64,000 bases of DNA, from positions 434,001 through 498,000 of the forward strand of contig NZ_FNNU01000004.1 of assembly GCF_900106975.1 (NCBI RefSeq), given 5' to 3'. The stretch is from Pseudomonas kuykendallii (GTDB taxonomy: Bacteria; Pseudomonadota; Gammaproteobacteria; Pseudomonadales; Pseudomonadaceae). The notes beneath the pieces were generated by a model. The model did no database searches, was not told the origin of the DNA, and saw only the letters and a list, made by a program, of their open reading frames with translations. Numbering within the stretch: the first letter of the stretch is position 1; the number at the start of each line of letters is the position of its first letter. A program made the position numbers and the translations under genes. This document shows positions 63,370 through 64,000 of the stretch, one piece after another.

Positions 63370-64000
63370 TCAGACGTTGAAGAACTCCCCCGGCGTGCAG
63401 CCGAAGTGCTGGCGGAAGGCGGTGATGAAGGCCGAGGTGGATTCATAGCCGCAGCTCAGGGCGACATCGGTGACCCGCTCGCCGTTCTCCAGTGGCGCCA
63501 GCCCGTGCAGCAGGCGCAGACGCTGGCGCCAGGCGCGGAACGACAGCCCGGTCTCGCGCAGGAAGATCCGCGACAGGGTCTTCTCCGACACGCCGATGCG
63601 CGCTGCCCAGTAGCCGAGATCGCGCCCGTCGGCCGGGTCCGCCTGGAGGCTCTCGCAGAGCACGCGCAGGCGCTCGTCCACCGGCAGCGGCAACGACAGG
63701 CTGACCTCCTCGGCCTGGCGCAACTGGTCCAGCAGCACCTGCACAAGGCGGCCGTCGGCGCCCTCCTCGGCATATTCGCTGGGCAGCGCGGTGAAGCTGC
63801 GGATCAGCTCGCGGGTCAGCGGCGAGACCTCCACCACCTGGCAGCGCGCCGGCATCCAGGGCGCCGCCGATTGTTCGATGTAGAGGCTGCGCATCTCCGC
63901 GCGGGCGTTGCTGCCGACCTGGTGCTGCAGCCCGGCCGGGACCCAGATCGCCCGCTGGGGCGGCGCCACGTAGCTGCCCTCGGCGGTGTGCACGCCGAGC
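63370..64000 (-). CDS. AraC-family regulator with cupin-type N domain (5' part missing)
   Basis: The frame enters from the right edge and ends at 63370 with the typical AraC tail AFRQHFGCTPGEFFNV. About 210 residues are present: the end of a cupin sensor (YVAPPQRAIWVPAGLQHQV) and two helix-turn-helix motifs (YWAARIGVSEKTLSRIFLRE and ERVTDVALSCGYESTSAFI). It resembles the NimR/YdeO-like group that represses efflux genes; no target is visible in the window. The missing start is outside the window. Confidence 0.88.
   Translation of the reverse strand, partial: LGVHTAEGSYVAPPQRAIWVPAGLQHQVGSNARAEMRSLYIEQSAAPWMPARCQVVEVSPLTRELIRSFTALPSEYAEEGADGRLVQVLLDQLRQAEEVSLSLPLPVDERLRVLCESLQADPADGRDLGYWAARIGVSEKTLSRIFLRETGLSFRAWRQRLRLLHGLAPLENGERVTDVALSCGYESTSAFITAFRQHFGCTPGEFFNV

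Overview
The window is a stretch of Pseudomonas chromosome with high GC content and gene families typical of the P. aeruginosa / citronellolis / nitroreducens side of the genus. The evidence is the run lysC-rsmA-tRNA-Ser-tRNA-Arg-mgtE, the complete ast(aru) arginine succinyltransferase operon beside aotJQMOP-argR, acsA, and a RipR-type itaconate cluster in an order recalled from P. aeruginosa PAO1 (about PA0877-PA0913). A lexA2-imuA-imuB-dnaE2 mutasome cassette, absent in that form from PAO1, lies near the left end. I see no phage, plasmid, CRISPR array or intact insertion sequence; the only mobile-element trace is one stand-alone IS3 OrfA-like gene.

Layout. 1-2.2 kb: cobO (cut by the left edge) and the divergent cbtBA cobalt transporter, each behind its own cobalamin riboswitch. 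2.3-8.7 kb: a small unknown gene, then lexA2-imuA-imuB-dnaE2, with a repeat pair between imuB and dnaE2. 8.7-13.2 kb: EamA exporter, YebC/YeeN-like regulator, YajD, several short conserved Pseudomonas genes, CsbD. 13.2-16.1 kb: a coupled operon of glycosyltransferase, DUF2334 deacetylase-like protein and flippase-like membrane protein. 16.3-25.4 kb: CvfB, a TorF-like envelope protein, a PQQ-type sugar dehydrogenase, an rRNA pseudouridine synthase, lipoproteins, a thioredoxin-reductase-like enzyme, MgtE. 25.4-30.3 kb: two identical tRNA-Arg genes, tRNA-Ser, rsmA, lysC, alaS. 30.4-39.1 kb: a threonine aldolase gene and the ast operon for arginine catabolism. 39.4-44.6 kb: argR and the aot arginine/ornithine ABC transporter. 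45-58 kb: acsA, a TRAP transporter, and an itaconate degradation operon (ich, acyl-CoA dehydrogenase, VOC protein, MmgE/PrpD protein, ict, ccl) with its divergent LysR regulator. 58-64 kb: phhB, an Lrp-type regulator facing a DMT exporter, the OrfA-like gene, an HBM-type chemoreceptor, a nucleoside hydrolase and a truncated AraC regulator.

How the genes work together. Arginine enters through AotJQMP, is broken down to glutamate and succinate by AstA1A2-B-C-D-E, and ArgR probably controls both operons, since TGTCGC-N8-AA half-sites lie in front of each. Itaconate probably enters by the TRAP system, is activated by Ict, hydrated by Ich and split by Ccl to acetyl-CoA and pyruvate; AcsA next door feeds the same acetyl-CoA pool. 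A 52-base block conserved at 40 of 52 positions lies upstream of both the TRAP operon and the ich operon and contains GCGTTC-N9-GAACGC, the best candidate in the window for a regulator binding site (RipR).

The items most worth follow-up are the paired RipR-type operators, the three-gene glycosyltransferase/deacetylase/flippase operon, the three accessory genes inside the itaconate operon, the lexA2 start/operator overlap, the 15-bp perfect inverted repeat inside a small ORF, the lone OrfA-like gene, and a dispersed family of short hairpin repeats that repeatedly sits inside operons.
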